Shown one piece after another: positions 50,054 to 58,911 of a stretch of 64,000 nt of DNA. A program made the translations under genes and the position numbers. Source of the stretch: an uncultured Prevotellaceae bacterium (lineage in GTDB: Bacteria; Bacteroidota; Bacteroidia; Bacteroidales; Bacteroidaceae); assembly GCA_945865175.1 (NCBI GenBank), contig CAMBDA010000005.1:1-64000 (forward strand), written 5' to 3'. Numbering within the stretch: position 1 is the stretch's first letter; the number at the start of each line of letters is the position of its first letter. A model generated the notes under the pieces. It saw nothing but the letters and a program-made list of their open reading frames with translations. It searched no databases and was not told where the DNA came from.

Positions 50054-50606
50054 TGTAGTGGCACATGGCAAATTGTATGCCGCTCAGCACAAAGGCCTTG
50101 ATGGCATCGCAGGCGACAGGGGTTTTCTCTGTGATGATTTTCTCGTCTTCCGCCCCAAAGCGTCCCAGCACGAAGTCTATCTGGCAGCCTTTGGGGAAAT
50201 CGTTGCCAATCCCCACCTTCAGGCGGTTGTAGCCCTCGGTTCCCAGCATCTGTGCAATGTGCTTGAGTCCGTTGTGCCCGGCCGCGCTTCCGTTCTGCTT
50301 CATGCGCAGGGTGCCCACGGGCAGGCTCAGGTCGTCCACCACGATGAGCAGGTTTTCCAGGGGAATCTTTTCCTGCTGCATCCAGTAGCGCACGGCATTG
50401 CCACTGAGGTTCATGAATGTAGTGGGCTTCAGCATCACCACTTGTGCGTTCTTGATGCGTGCCTGTGCCACGAATCCGTATCTGCGGTCCTGGAACTGTG
50501 CGTTGCATGACGCAGCCAGTGCGTCCACGATGCGGAAACCCACATTGTGGCGCGTGCCTTCATATTCGCTGCCCATGTTGCCTAGGCCTACTATCAGATA
50601 TTTCAT
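50043..50606 (-). CDS. pth: peptidyl-tRNA hydrolase
   Basis: Releases tRNA from peptidyl-tRNA lost during translation. The catalytic and substrate residues are in place: Asn10 in GLGNMG, His20 in TRHNVGF, the NLSGN loop and Asp92 in [20 protein letters not shown] is also conserved. With start ATG 50604-50606 the length is 187 residues, normal for the family; the longer frame runs into the rplY terminator. It is followed by the overlapping S4-protein gene. Confidence 0.95.
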   Translation of the reverse strand: MKYLIVGLGNMGSEYEGTRHNVGFRIVDALAASCNAQFQDRRYGFVAQARIKNAQVVMLKPTTFMNLSGNAVRYWMQQEKIPLENLLIVVDDLSLPVGTLRMKQNGSAAGHNGLKHIAQMLGTEGYNRLKVGIGNDFPKGCQIDFVLGRFGAEDEKIITEKTPVACDAIKAFVLSGIQFAMCHYNGK

Positions 50607-50647
50607 CCTATTGTTCTCTTCTTCTTTTGGGGTGTTGTGATAAAGAA

Positions 50648-50689
50648 ACCGTAGGACTGCTTCCTTGGCGGAATGCAGCATCCTACGGT
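50648..50689 (-). terminator. hairpin between rplY and pth
   Basis: ACCGTAGGA (50648-50656) pairs with TCCTACGGT (50681-50689), with inner pairing around TGC/GCA. On the minus strand TTTCTTT follows, so it fits a terminator or attenuator for rplY ahead of pth. Confidence 0.7.
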
Positions 50690-50749
50690 ATGGGGGTAAT
50701 CTGAAAAACACTTTAGTCTTTCTCTTTCAGAAACTGCCAGTCGGGGAAA

Positions 50750-51343
50750 TTACTGGGCCTTGGCGGCAGCACTCATGGCGCTACGTGTCATCTTAACCTG
50801 GCAAACCACAACGCTGGGGCTTGTAACCAGTTCCAGACCCTCGAACGAGAGCTCGCCCACCTTGATGGTCTTGCCCAGACCCAGGTTGGTGACATCGATG
50901 TTCAGTCTTTCGGGAATGGCGCTGTATACGGCACGTACCTTCAGCTTGCGCACACTGGCGGCCAGCTTACCACCGGCCTTCACGCCTTCTGCCAGACCGT
51001 TGAGCTTGATGGGCACTTCCATTACGATGGGCTTCTCCTCGGTAATCTCGTAGAAGTCTACGTGCAGCAGCTTGTCGGTAACGGGGTGGAACTGCAGCTC
51101 CTTCATCACGGCCTTGTACTCCTTGCCGTCGATGTTCAGGTTCACACTGTAGATGTCAGGTGAGTACACCAACTTGCGCAGTTCCTCGGCTGTGGTGGAA
51201 AAACTCAATGCAACGGGCAGTCCGTTCTCGCCGCGTGCTTCACCATACAGGTTGCAAGGCACCGAACCGGCTTTTCTGATCTCCTGGGTAGCTTTCTTGC
51301 CAGTAGCGGTTCTGGCAGTACCCTTTACGTCAATACTTTTCAT
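50750..51343 (-). CDS. rplY: 50S ribosomal protein L25/Ctc
   Basis: A 197-residue two-domain 5S rRNA-binding protein. The N-terminal L25 domain reads MKSIDVKGTARTATGKKATQEIRKAGSVPCNLYG with the following HVDFYEI block, and the C-terminal Ctc/TL5 beta domain contains EVPIKLNGLAEGVKAGGKLAASVRKLKVRA. An alanine-rich tail closes it. The long form is general in Bacteroidetes. Next on the strand is pth, a common pairing in bacteria (ctc-pth), here with a hairpin between the two. Confidence 0.95.
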   Translation of the reverse strand: MKSIDVKGTARTATGKKATQEIRKAGSVPCNLYGEARGENGLPVALSFSTTAEELRKLVYSPDIYSVNLNIDGKEYKAVMKELQFHPVTDKLLHVDFYEITEEKPIVMEVPIKLNGLAEGVKAGGKLAASVRKLKVRAVYSAIPERLNIDVTNLGLGKTIKVGELSFEGLELVTSPSVVVCQVKMTRSAMSAAAKAQ

Positions 51344-51411
51344 TGTTAATTGTGTTACTCTAAATTAAGTGTATTTTGCTTAATTCGCCATCACACGGCT
51401 CAAAAGCGGTG

Positions 51412-51419
51412 CAAAGGTA
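51412..51419 (-). promoter_or_regulatory. -7 element of rplY
   Basis: Minus-strand TACCTTTG, about 70 nt upstream of the start; the TTG partner is not clear. Confidence 0.55.
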
Positions 51420-51557
51420 CACCTTTTTTGCGGAATACCTTGCATGAGCCGGCTGTTTTTTTTGCTTCAGGACCTGTTTTTGGGGCAAAAAACAAAGATA
51501 TTCCTCTCCGGAACGAAAATAATGGCCGAAAAATGTGGCAATCTAGCCGATTTTGAG

Positions 51558-51565
51558 TAATTTTG
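51558..51565 (+). promoter_or_regulatory. -7 element of nusB
   Basis: TAATTTTG about 24 nt upstream of the nusB ATG, with only a TGG at the expected upstream distance. It would drive the nusB-yajC-YbbR-coaE group. Confidence 0.5.
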
Positions 51566-51588
51566 CGTGCTCAATCAAGTAATCGAAC

Positions 51589-52518
51589 ATGATAAATAGA
51601 GAATTAATACGGTTAAAAGTGGTGCAAATCTGCTATGCGTTCCACCAGAATGAGGGTAGGGACATGGAAGTGGCAGAGAAGGAATTGATGCTGAGTATGT
51701 CAAAATCCTACGAGATGTACAACCTGCTTCTGCTCCTCCTTACAGAGATCGGGCGCATGGCACAGCGCTATTACGAGGTGCGTGTGAACCGGCTCAGCCG
51801 CTTGGGCATGGAGAACAAGGAGAACCCCAGATTTGTGAACAATCTTTTCCTCAGGCAGCTGGAGGAGAACCAGCAGCTCAGGTCGTTTGCCGACAGCTGC
51901 AAGTACGACTGGAGCGACGAGTACAATCTGGTGAGGAACCTCTACCAGCAGGTGGAGAACGCACCCTTCTTCCAGACATACATGGAGCAGACGGAACAGA
52001 GCTATGAGGCCGACAGGGACGTGTGCCGCCAGATTTACCGCACGTTCATCTGCAACAACGACCAGCTGGACGAGCTCTTTGAGGGAAGGAGCCTGTATTG
52101 GAACGACGACAAGGCCATCGTGGACACCTTCGTACTGAAAACCATCAACCGCTTCACGGCCGGGAGCACGGCCGACCAGCCGTTGCTGCCCCAGTTCCAG
52201 GACGACACGGTGCAGGAGTTTGCCGTGAAGCTGCTCCGCCACACGCTCAGCAATGCCGCCTATTACGACCGGCTGATTTCCGGACAGGCACGCAACTGGA
52301 CACTCGAACGCATAGCCCTGATGGACCGTGTGATCATGCAGGTGGCACTGGCGGAAATCCTCACGTTCCCCAGCATACCTCTTAGCGTGAGCATCAATGA
52401 GTATGTGGAGCTGGCCAAGCTCTACAGCACGCCCAAGAGCGGCAAGTATGTGAACGCCACGCTCGACCACATTGCCAAGTCGCTGATGGAGGAAGGCAAG
52501 ATTGCCAAGGACCAGTAG
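51589..52518 (+). CDS. nusB: transcription antitermination factor NusB
   Basis: A 309-residue protein, about twice the size of proteobacterial NusB. The canonical NusB fold is in the C-terminal 130 residues (LLRHTLSNAAYYDRLISGQARNWTLERIALMDRVIMQVALAEILTFPSIPLSVSINEYVELAKLYS). An N-terminal helical extension starts with MINRELIRLKVVQICYAFHQNEG, itself resembling the NusB start. This long form is the rule in Bacteroidetes. It binds boxA RNA with NusE to promote rRNA antitermination. It heads a group of same-strand genes. Confidence 0.93.
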   Translation: MINRELIRLKVVQICYAFHQNEGRDMEVAEKELMLSMSKSYEMYNLLLLLLTEIGRMAQRYYEVRVNRLSRLGMENKENPRFVNNLFLRQLEENQQLRSFADSCKYDWSDEYNLVRNLYQQVENAPFFQTYMEQTEQSYEADRDVCRQIYRTFICNNDQLDELFEGRSLYWNDDKAIVDTFVLKTINRFTAGSTADQPLLPQFQDDTVQEFAVKLLRHTLSNAAYYDRLISGQARNWTLERIALMDRVIMQVALAEILTFPSIPLSVSINEYVELAKLYSTPKSGKYVNATLDHIAKSLMEEGKIAKDQ

Positions 52519-52567
52519 GCTCCCACACAAGCATTCATAACATTATTTATATACATTATTAATTAAT

Positions 52568-52873
52568 ATGTTTACAATTCTACAAGCACAACCCGGAGGC
52601 GGCATGCCCATGTTGGTCATGATGGTGGCCATCTTTGCCATTATGTGGTTTTTCATGATCCGTCCCCAGCAGAAGAAACAGAAGGAAATCCAGAAGTTCC
52701 GCAATGCCCTTTCCGTGGGCGACAAGGTGGTCACGGCAGGTGGCATACATGGTGTGGTGCGCAGGATTGACGAGGCCGAGAATGTCCTGCTCATAGAGGT
52801 GGCCGACGGCGTTCGCATCCGTGTGGACCGCAACTCCCTCTATGCCAATGCTGAGGCAACACAGCAGAAGTAA
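52568..52873 (+). CDS. yajC: preprotein translocase subunit YajC
   Basis: A 101-residue single-pass inner-membrane protein: one N-terminal helix (GMPMLVMMVAIFAIMWFFMI) followed by the conserved RPQQKKQKEIQKFRNALSVGDKVVTAGGIHGVV. It is an accessory part of the Sec translocon, associating with SecDF. It follows nusB by 49 nt and precedes the YbbR gene by 12 nt. Confidence 0.94.
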   Translation: MFTILQAQPGGGMPMLVMMVAIFAIMWFFMIRPQQKKQKEIQKFRNALSVGDKVVTAGGIHGVVRRIDEAENVLLIEVADGVRIRVDRNSLYANAEATQQK

Positions 52874-52885
52874 GCATCCTGGCTC

Positions 52886-53896
52886 ATGGGCAAGGGACTG
52901 AAAGCGTATTGGAAACTGGCTAGGGTATTTCTGAGTGGTGTACATTTCAGAAATGTCCTGGTCTTCTTGTTTTTTCTGATGGTCTCAGCCTCGTTCTGGC
53001 TGATGCAGACGCTCAACGAGTCGCTCCAGGTGGACGTGGAAGTTCCCTTGCAGTTGCAGAATGTCCCCTCGTCGGTGGTGGTCACCACCGAACTCCCTTC
53101 CCAGATAACGGTGAGCCTGCGCGACAGAGGCACATCGCTCTTCCGCTTTTTCCGCCACAAGGGGCTTTCGCCGATTGTGTTCGATTTTTCCAAATACGAC
53201 AATGGGCATGAGAGCGGGCATGTGCAGTTCCAGCAGACCGAGATAACGCGTCTCCTGCAGTTGCAGCTCGAATCATCCACGCGCGTACAGGAAATCTCGC
53301 CCGATACGCTGGAGTATTTCTATACGCGCAACAAGGGCCGCCGCCTGCCAGTCGAGGTGAACGGCATGGTCTCCACCACTCCCCAGAACTATCTGCTGGG
53401 CCTGTCCTGCCAGCCGGATTCGGTGGAGGTGTTTGCGCCCTCCGAGGTGTTGGACACCATGCACTGTGTCTATACGGAGAAACTGGACATGACCAATCTC
53501 ACCGAAACACTCCATAGGAGCGCAAGACTGCAGGGACGCAAGGGCATGAAGTTCGACACCGCCCAGGTGGCCATCACCGCTGTGGTGGACTATTATCTGG
53601 AGCAGTCGGTGGAGGTGCCCATTATCGGGCTCAATTTTCCGCCCGACAGGCAGCTGCGCGTGTTCCCGTCCAAGGCAACGGTCACTTTCCGCGTGGGGTC
53701 TGTCAAGGCCAATCGCGACTGGGCCAAGAGCTTTGTGCTGGCAGCCACCTATGAGGAACTGCTCAAGAACGAGGGCTTGCGCTACATGCTCCATCTCAAG
53801 TCGGTGCCCGAGGACGTGTCGAACGTGCGCATCTCTCCCATGGAGGTGGACTATCTGATAGAGCAGGTGTACAACCCGGAGGCAGAACAGGAATGA
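52886..53896 (+). CDS. YbbR-domain membrane protein
   Basis: A 336-residue protein with one N-terminal transmembrane helix (about residues 22-43, NVLVFLFFLMVSASFWLMQ) and an extracytoplasmic part of YbbR-like beta domains (VDVEVPLQLQNVPSSVVVTTELPSQITVSLRDRG; VEVPIIGLNFPPDRQLRVFPSKATVTFRVG). In Firmicutes YbbR/CdaR regulates the diadenylate cyclase CdaA; no cyclase gene is adjacent here, so the role is uncertain. Its stop overlaps the coaE start (ATGA at 53893-53896). Confidence 0.85.
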   Translation: MGKGLKAYWKLARVFLSGVHFRNVLVFLFFLMVSASFWLMQTLNESLQVDVEVPLQLQNVPSSVVVTTELPSQITVSLRDRGTSLFRFFRHKGLSPIVFDFSKYDNGHESGHVQFQQTEITRLLQLQLESSTRVQEISPDTLEYFYTRNKGRRLPVEVNGMVSTTPQNYLLGLSCQPDSVEVFAPSEVLDTMHCVYTEKLDMTNLTETLHRSARLQGRKGMKFDTAQVAITAVVDYYLEQSVEVPIIGLNFPPDRQLRVFPSKATVTFRVGSVKANRDWAKSFVLAATYEELLKNEGLRYMLHLKSVPEDVSNVRISPMEVDYLIEQVYNPEAEQE

Positions 53897-54462
53897 AAAA
53901 GCTGGGCGTGACAGGAGGAATAGGGGCCGGCAAGAGCTATGTGTGCCGCTTGCTGGCCGATGAGTATGGCTTGCCCGTCTATGACTGCGACCGTGAGGCC
54001 AAGCGCCTCAACAATGAGGACCCCTTCATCCGCCAGCGTCTGGTGGAGATGGTGGGCCCCGAGGTGTACTGCCCCGACGGCACGCTCAACCGGTCGCTGC
54101 TGGCAGCCTATATATTTGGCCACCCCCACCATCTTGCAGCCGTCAACCAGCTTGTACATCCGCGTGTGCTTGCCCATTTCCGAAGGTGGCTGTCCGTCCA
54201 GCATGCGCCCTTGGTGGTGATGGAGAGCGCCATTCTCCATTCGAGCGGCTTCGACCGTGAGATGGATTATGTGCTCTATGTGGACGCACCTGAGGAGATG
54301 CGGATAGCACGGGTGATGGAGCGCGATGGCAGCAGCCGCTCCCAGGTGATGGCCCGCATACAGAGCCAGACGGAAAAGGGCTGTCCCGACTATGTGGTGA
54401 TGAACGACGGCACCGACCTGCACCTACAGCTCCAGACGGTAATGAATGGAATTCTGAAATGA
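53893..54462 (+). CDS. coaE: dephospho-CoA kinase
   Basis: A 189-residue P-loop kinase making coenzyme A from dephospho-CoA and ATP, the last step of the pathway. Walker A is GGIGAGKSY (residues 8-16), with the conserved VYDCDREAKRL after it and HPRVLAHFRRWL in the CoA-binding part. The lid region contains RIARVMERDGSSRSQVMARIQSQ. The length is typical. It is translationally coupled to the YbbR gene, an arrangement common in Bacteroidales. Confidence 0.94.
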   Translation: MKKLGVTGGIGAGKSYVCRLLADEYGLPVYDCDREAKRLNNEDPFIRQRLVEMVGPEVYCPDGTLNRSLLAAYIFGHPHHLAAVNQLVHPRVLAHFRRWLSVQHAPLVVMESAILHSSGFDREMDYVLYVDAPEEMRIARVMERDGSSRSQVMARIQSQTEKGCPDYVVMNDGTDLHLQLQTVMNGILK

Positions 54463-54494
54463 AAACGAATAGATAATATAAGAAAGAAAAGACT

Positions 54495-54932
54495 ATGTTA
54501 GAGACAATTTTAGCCATTTCCGGAAAACCCGGATTATACAGACTGGTGTCCCACGGCAACCGCAGTCTGGTAGTTGAGAGTATGGATGCGGCAAAGAAAC
54601 GCATGCCTGTGTTCGGCACCGACAAGGTCATTTCTCTGGCCGACATTGCCATGTACACGGATGCCGAGGAGGTACCCCTGCGCCAGGTGCTCAACGCCGT
54701 GAAGGAAAAGGAACAGGGCGCAGCATCCGCCTTCCCTTACAAGAAGGCTTCCAAGGACGAACTGTCGGCCTATCTGGCAGAGGTGCTGCCCAACTTTGAC
54801 CGCGACCGCGTGTACCCCAGCGATGTCAAGAAACTCATCCAGTGGTACAACATCCTCGTGGAAAACGGAGTGACCGACTTTGACGAGGCGCTTCAGGAGA
54901 CTCCCGGCGACAACATCGCCGACCGAGAATAA
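54495..54932 (+). CDS. DUF5606 family protein
   Basis: A 145-residue cytoplasmic protein beginning MLETILAISGKPGLYRLVSHG, the hallmark of DUF5606, a family confined to Bacteroidetes and without known function. An N-terminal SH3-like beta portion (LVVESMDAAKKRMPVF) precedes a helical C-terminal part with DELSAYLAEVLPNFDRDRVYPSDVKKLIQWYNIL. It lies 32 nt after coaE and ends at a strong hairpin. Strict conservation next to housekeeping genes suggests a basic cellular role. Confidence 0.88.
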   Translation: MLETILAISGKPGLYRLVSHGNRSLVVESMDAAKKRMPVFGTDKVISLADIAMYTDAEEVPLRQVLNAVKEKEQGAASAFPYKKASKDELSAYLAEVLPNFDRDRVYPSDVKKLIQWYNILVENGVTDFDEALQETPGDNIADRE

Positions 54933-54933
54933 A

Positions 54934-54978
54934 ACGAATCAGGCGGTTGCAGAAGACAGTAGCAACCGCCTGATTCGT
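54934..54978. terminator. bidirectional terminator hairpin
   Basis: ACGAATCAGGCGGTTGC (54934-54950) pairs perfectly with 54962-54978, a 17-bp stem with an 11-nt loop. It lies between the convergent DUF5606 gene and the histidine-kinase-like gene; on the minus strand it is followed by TTTTATT. Confidence 0.85.
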
Positions 54979-55020
54979 CTGTTGGACGCATGTGACAAGA
55001 CAATCCGTCCCCTTCCGGGG

Positions 55021-56535
55021 CTATGCATGCAGGTCCAGCAGGAAACGTGTGCCCTTGGTGTAGGCCTCGTCCATCTTCAGACTGCCGTTCATGCGTGTGG
55101 CCATGAGGGCACAGATGGGCAGGCCCAGACCGTCGCCTTTTGTCAGGTCCCTCACCTTGGTGAAGGGCTTGAAGAGATTGGGACGCTGTGCTTCCTCGAT
55201 GCCGCTGCCCGTGTCGCTGACAACAAACTGGTGACTGTGTGCCCCTCGTTTCTTGTATTCCAGTGTCACCTTGCCTCCCTCCGGAGTGTGGATGTAGGCA
55301 TTGGTGAGCAGGTGGAGCAGCACGTGCTCCAGCATCTCGCTGTTCATCTTCATGCTCAGTTTGGGCGCGTTCACCACAAGTGTCACCTCCTTGTCCATTT
55401 TCTCTCGAATCTGGCTTGTCAGATGCTCGCAGAAGGTGTCAATCCTTTTTTCTTCCATCTCGCAAGGTTCGGTCAGGAGGCTTTCCTGATGGGTGAGCGC
55501 TTCTATGTGGGAGAAAAACTCCTTCAGCGCCTTGGTGGCAGGGTGGGAGTGGTCCAGCTGCTCCAGCGTGGGTGCTGTCTGGGCCGAGATGCCCAGAATG
55601 AACTTGTCTTTCAGTTCACTGTGCTCCCGCAGGGCGTTGATGGCTTTTTTCTGCTTGCGGGTGAGTACGATGAAGCGCACCATTACGAGGCTACCCACCA
55701 CCAATACGATGCCAAGTATGCCGGCTACTCCGCACAGGGCATAGATGGTGGCCTTGTGCCCCTTTAGTGAACTTTCCTTCTCATTGATGACTGCCTGCTT
55801 GTCGGCACATTCTTTCTTCAGGGCGGCAGTCTCGTCTTGGGCTTTCAGCGTCCTTATGGAGTCCTGCCACAGAATCAGCTGTTCGTAGGCGCGCGAGGTC
55901 AGGGCGGCGTTGTTGCTGTGCTTCCCCATGTCAATCAACTTGTGGTAGCAGTCCAGCATCTTGGTGTATTGTTTGCTCTTCTTGTACTGGTCAGTCAGCT
56001 GGCTGATGGCTGCGTCTCCCTTTGCAGTCTGTCCGAAGGTGTAATAATGTCCGGCCTGGGTATAGAGCAGGTCTTGTTGCAGGGAGTCCGTTCCCGATGC
56101 CTTGGCCAGTTGCCCCATCCGTGCCAACTGCTCTTCGGCACGTTCGCCGTGCTTCAGCCGGGTGTACATGCGCATACGCTCCTTGGCGGTGGCATAGTGC
56201 AGGTCTGGCCTGGCTTTTTGTGACTGCTGTTCGCCGCTGGCAATCAGCTGGTCGGTGGCCCTCAGCATGTCGAAGGCTTCCTTGTACAGGTTCTCCCGAT
56301 GATACAGGGCAGCCGTGCTTACGCCACACTGGGTGGCCTTCTCATATTGTGCATGGGCCGCAAACGAACCGTACGCGTTCAGGAAGAGGCTGCGTGCCTT
56401 CACATATTCTTTACGTTCCAGGCATTCCTTGGCCTGCTTCATCTGTGTGTCGGCCTGCCCCTGTGCTTTCAGTCCTCCATCCATGAGGCCTGCCATCATC
56501 ATCAGTGCTGCAAATATTGTTTTTCTCATCATCAT
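55021..56535 (-). CDS. TPR-containing histidine-kinase-like protein with degenerate H-box
   Basis: A 504-residue inner-membrane protein: signal peptide (1-25), a periplasmic helical region of TPR-like repeats (about 35-230), a coiled coil, one transmembrane helix (265-290) and a cytoplasmic kinase region. The ATPase boxes are intact: N-box LLTNAYIHTPEG (409-420), G1 DTGSGI (441-446), F-box LFKPF (454-458), G2 GDGLGL (467-472). At the H-box, where related proteins read ISHEIRTPL, this one has ISAQTAPTL (316-324), so the phospho-acceptor His is replaced by Ala318. It may be a pseudokinase or phosphorylate elsewhere. No response regulator gene is adjacent. Confidence 0.85.
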   Translation of the reverse strand: MMMRKTIFAALMMMAGLMDGGLKAQGQADTQMKQAKECLERKEYVKARSLFLNAYGSFAAHAQYEKATQCGVSTAALYHRENLYKEAFDMLRATDQLIASGEQQSQKARPDLHYATAKERMRMYTRLKHGERAEEQLARMGQLAKASGTDSLQQDLLYTQAGHYYTFGQTAKGDAAISQLTDQYKKSKQYTKMLDCYHKLIDMGKHSNNAALTSRAYEQLILWQDSIRTLKAQDETAALKKECADKQAVINEKESSLKGHKATIYALCGVAGILGIVLVVGSLVMVRFIVLTRKQKKAINALREHSELKDKFILGISAQTAPTLEQLDHSHPATKALKEFFSHIEALTHQESLLTEPCEMEEKRIDTFCEHLTSQIREKMDKEVTLVVNAPKLSMKMNSEMLEHVLLHLLTNAYIHTPEGGKVTLEYKKRGAHSHQFVVSDTGSGIEEAQRPNLFKPFTKVRDLTKGDGLGLPICALMATRMNGSLKMDEAYTKGTRFLLDLHA

Positions 56536-56563
56536 TTTTCATTTATTTGTGGCATATCTTATG

Positions 56564-56571
56564 CAAATGTA
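56564..56571 (-). promoter_or_regulatory. -7 element of the histidine-kinase-like gene
   Basis: Minus-strand TACATTTG, about 29 nt upstream of the start codon; no clear TTG partner. Confidence 0.4.
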
Positions 56572-56674
56572 ATAAAAATCCTAAAGGTGGAAAAGAAAAA
56601 CGTCATGTTTTTGCCGAGAAACAGCGGGAGCAGGTAAATGTGGGCGACATGGGTTGTTTGTTGCACTGGAATGA

Positions 56675-56704
56675 CTGGTTTTTGAAATATAATTTGTAAC
56701 TTTG
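56675..56704 (+). promoter_or_regulatory. promoter of the ornithine cyclodeaminase-family gene
   Basis: TAACTTTG (56697-56704) with CTG in place of TTG at 56675-56677, 19-nt spacer, about 44 nt upstream of the GTG start. Confidence 0.55.
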
Positions 56705-56747
56705 CAATCCAGTAGAACCATTTAAAAATTCAAACGAGAATACAAGC

Positions 56748-57710
56748 GTGAAAATTATATCAGAAAAGCTTATCCGTTCGCTTGGAATCACTCCCAGGGA
56801 ATGTGTGGCGTGGATTTACGAGAGTTTTGCCATGAAGCCAGATGCGCAACTGCCGGCAAAGATAAGTGTGCATCCTGCCCAGTATGACTTTTTTACTTCT
56901 ATGCCGTGTCTGCTGCCGCCAGGGGGCAGGGGAGATGTCCGGTATTTTGGCATAAAGGAGGTGCATCGCATTGAGGGAGCCGTGCCTTCCCTTGGCAGTG
57001 ACATGATGCTGTATAATGCCCTCAATGGCGAATTGCTGGCACTGGTTGATTGCGACTGGATTACCACGATGCGTACAGGCGCTGTGGCAGCGGTTTCTGC
57101 CAGGGCGCTCCGCAGGACAGATGCTCAGGTATATGGCTTTGTGGGTTTGGGCAATACTGCGCGTGCCACCTTGCTGTGTGTGTTGGAGGCGGAGCCGGAG
57201 AGGCACTTTCAGGTGAAACTGCTCCGGTACAAGGAGCAGGCTGCGATGTTTGTCGAGCGTTTCAGAGCGTACGGGAACGTAACCTTTGAGATTGTTGATG
57301 ACATCAATGAACTGGCCCGCACGTCGGATGTCTTCTTCAGCTGTATCACAAGTGCCGATGGCCTGTTGGTAGAGGATGAAAGCACTTTCCGGCCCGGCGT
57401 GACCGTCATTCCTGTGCACATGAGGGGATTGCAGAATCTCGACACCACATTCGACCGGGTTTTCGGGGATGACACGGCTCACGTCAGTGGTTTCAGATAC
57501 TTTCCCCAGTTCAAGGACTACAACGAGATAGGCGAAGTGCTGGCAGGGCGTGACCCGGGCAGACGGTCGGACGAACAGCGCATCCTCGACTATAACTATG
57601 GGCTGGCCTTGCACGATGTAGTGTACGCTTCAAGGATTTTCGAGCTGGTGCAACATGCAGATGTGCCCAGTGTGGCTGTCGTAAAGGAAACGGAGAAGTT
57701 CTGGGTGTGA
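56748..57710 (+). CDS. ornithine cyclodeaminase / mu-crystallin family protein
   Basis: A 320-residue NAD(P)-dependent enzyme. Family features are the substrate-side block ALVDCDWITTMRTGAVAAVSARAL and the Rossmann motif GFVGLGNTARATLLCVL, with an Arg-Thr-Gly catalytic loop. Members include ornithine cyclodeaminase, alanine dehydrogenase and imine reductases involved in siderophore precursor synthesis, so the substrate cannot be named. The start is GTG at 56748; no ATG fits near the first conserved residues. The gene stands alone, divergent from the kinase-like gene, and converges with the GH5 gene. Confidence 0.83.
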   Translation: MKIISEKLIRSLGITPRECVAWIYESFAMKPDAQLPAKISVHPAQYDFFTSMPCLLPPGGRGDVRYFGIKEVHRIEGAVPSLGSDMMLYNALNGELLALVDCDWITTMRTGAVAAVSARALRRTDAQVYGFVGLGNTARATLLCVLEAEPERHFQVKLLRYKEQAAMFVERFRAYGNVTFEIVDDINELARTSDVFFSCITSADGLLVEDESTFRPGVTVIPVHMRGLQNLDTTFDRVFGDDTAHVSGFRYFPQFKDYNEIGEVLAGRDPGRRSDEQRILDYNYGLALHDVVYASRIFELVQHADVPSVAVVKETEKFWV

Positions 57711-57743
57711 GGAGATGGGGCACACCCGGAGTTTTTCTGTCTC

Positions 57744-58829
57744 CTAGAGGTATTTCCTGAGCAAGTCCAGCATGGCTCTGTCCAACCGGTGTCCGTGAAA
57801 GTCCTCATAGTCCACATCGTCGCGACCGCTGTCCAGGATGCCAAACGACCCTTTCAGGTTCCATAGCGACCATCCCATGCCCAGCTCATGGAATACGTCC
57901 AGGTTGTCCTTCAGCCAAGCCAGGGCCACGGGGTGAGGCGTGCGGTTATGCGATCCGAACTCCCCTATGAAAACAGGCTGTCGGCCCTGTTCCAGCAGTG
58001 GTTTCCAGGCTTCTTGCAGCAGGTTGCGCAGGTAGGTGCGGTCATATACGAGCCCGTCGGCCTCGAGCGGCCACGAAAGCCTATGGCGCGGGAGAGCCAT
58101 GGGCTTGTCGCCAAACACCCATGAGGCTTCGTAGTGCGAGATGAGCATTGGCTGGTAGCCTCTGCCGCACTGTATGATGTTGTCCAGGTCGCCCACGCTT
58201 GTCAGTGGCCTGCAGCCCCAGTCCAGACCGTCTATCATGATGAGGCGCCCGGGGCTGTACTGACGGATGGCTTTCACCAGGTGCCGTACCACCCGTTCGT
58301 AGTCGCTGTCCTTCACATTGGCTACTTCGTTGAGCAGGTTGAAACTCAGCCATCGGGCAGGCACGGAGGCATATCGCTGTGCCAGCACGGCCCATTGGTG
58401 GGCACATCCGTCAAGCGCACGTGCCGACTCGAAGATGTTCTCCGGCTCGGCAGGTGGATTCACGCAATAGCCTGGAGCCCGGTGCAGATTGATGCACACA
58501 TGAATGCGGTACTTGCGTGCCCATTCCACACAGTGGTCCAGGTCTGCCAGTACGCGTTCGTCCATGTGGTAGTAGTCGCCCGGCCGGCTCCAGCACCAAT
58601 AGGACAAGGGCAAACGCACAAAGTTGAAGCCCCATTCATGCATCCACTGCCATTCTTCTTCGCGGAAAGGCTGCATATAGTCTGCATTGAAATAGTTGAG
58701 CAGGTTGAATCCTCTCCATTTCTGTGCGCCTTTGGTGGCCCTGTATGCCATGGCCGGTGTATACATGGCCTGTGCCCAGCAGCAGAGCGCACCTGCCCCT
58801 AGGGTCTGTACAAATTTTCTCCTGTCCAT
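57744..58829 (-). CDS. secreted GH5-family glycoside hydrolase
   Basis: A 361-residue TIM-barrel hydrolase of the cellulase (GH5) superfamily. The acid/base Glu168 is in SFNLLNEVAN and the nucleophile Glu290 is in VFIGEFGSH; GFNFVRLPLSYWCW and INLHRAPGYCVN are also conserved. GH5 covers glucanases, mannanases and others, so specificity is open. The N-terminus MDRRKFVQTLGAGALCC has a twin-arginine pattern, suggesting Tat export, unusual among the Sec-type signals of the other glycanases here; the LCC segment could also be a lipobox. It is monocistronic. Confidence 0.87.
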   Translation of the reverse strand: MDRRKFVQTLGAGALCCWAQAMYTPAMAYRATKGAQKWRGFNLLNYFNADYMQPFREEEWQWMHEWGFNFVRLPLSYWCWSRPGDYYHMDERVLADLDHCVEWARKYRIHVCINLHRAPGYCVNPPAEPENIFESARALDGCAHQWAVLAQRYASVPARWLSFNLLNEVANVKDSDYERVVRHLVKAIRQYSPGRLIMIDGLDWGCRPLTSVGDLDNIIQCGRGYQPMLISHYEASWVFGDKPMALPRHRLSWPLEADGLVYDRTYLRNLLQEAWKPLLEQGRQPVFIGEFGSHNRTPHPVALAWLKDNLDVFHELGMGWSLWNLKGSFGILDSGRDDVDYEDFHGHRLDRAMLDLLRKYL

Positions 58830-58911
58830 AATCTTATAAGGTATTCACTTGTTGACGATAAAGCCTTGATTTTATGGTTCCTTGTTGAATATGCGGTGCA
58901 AATGGCCTTGC

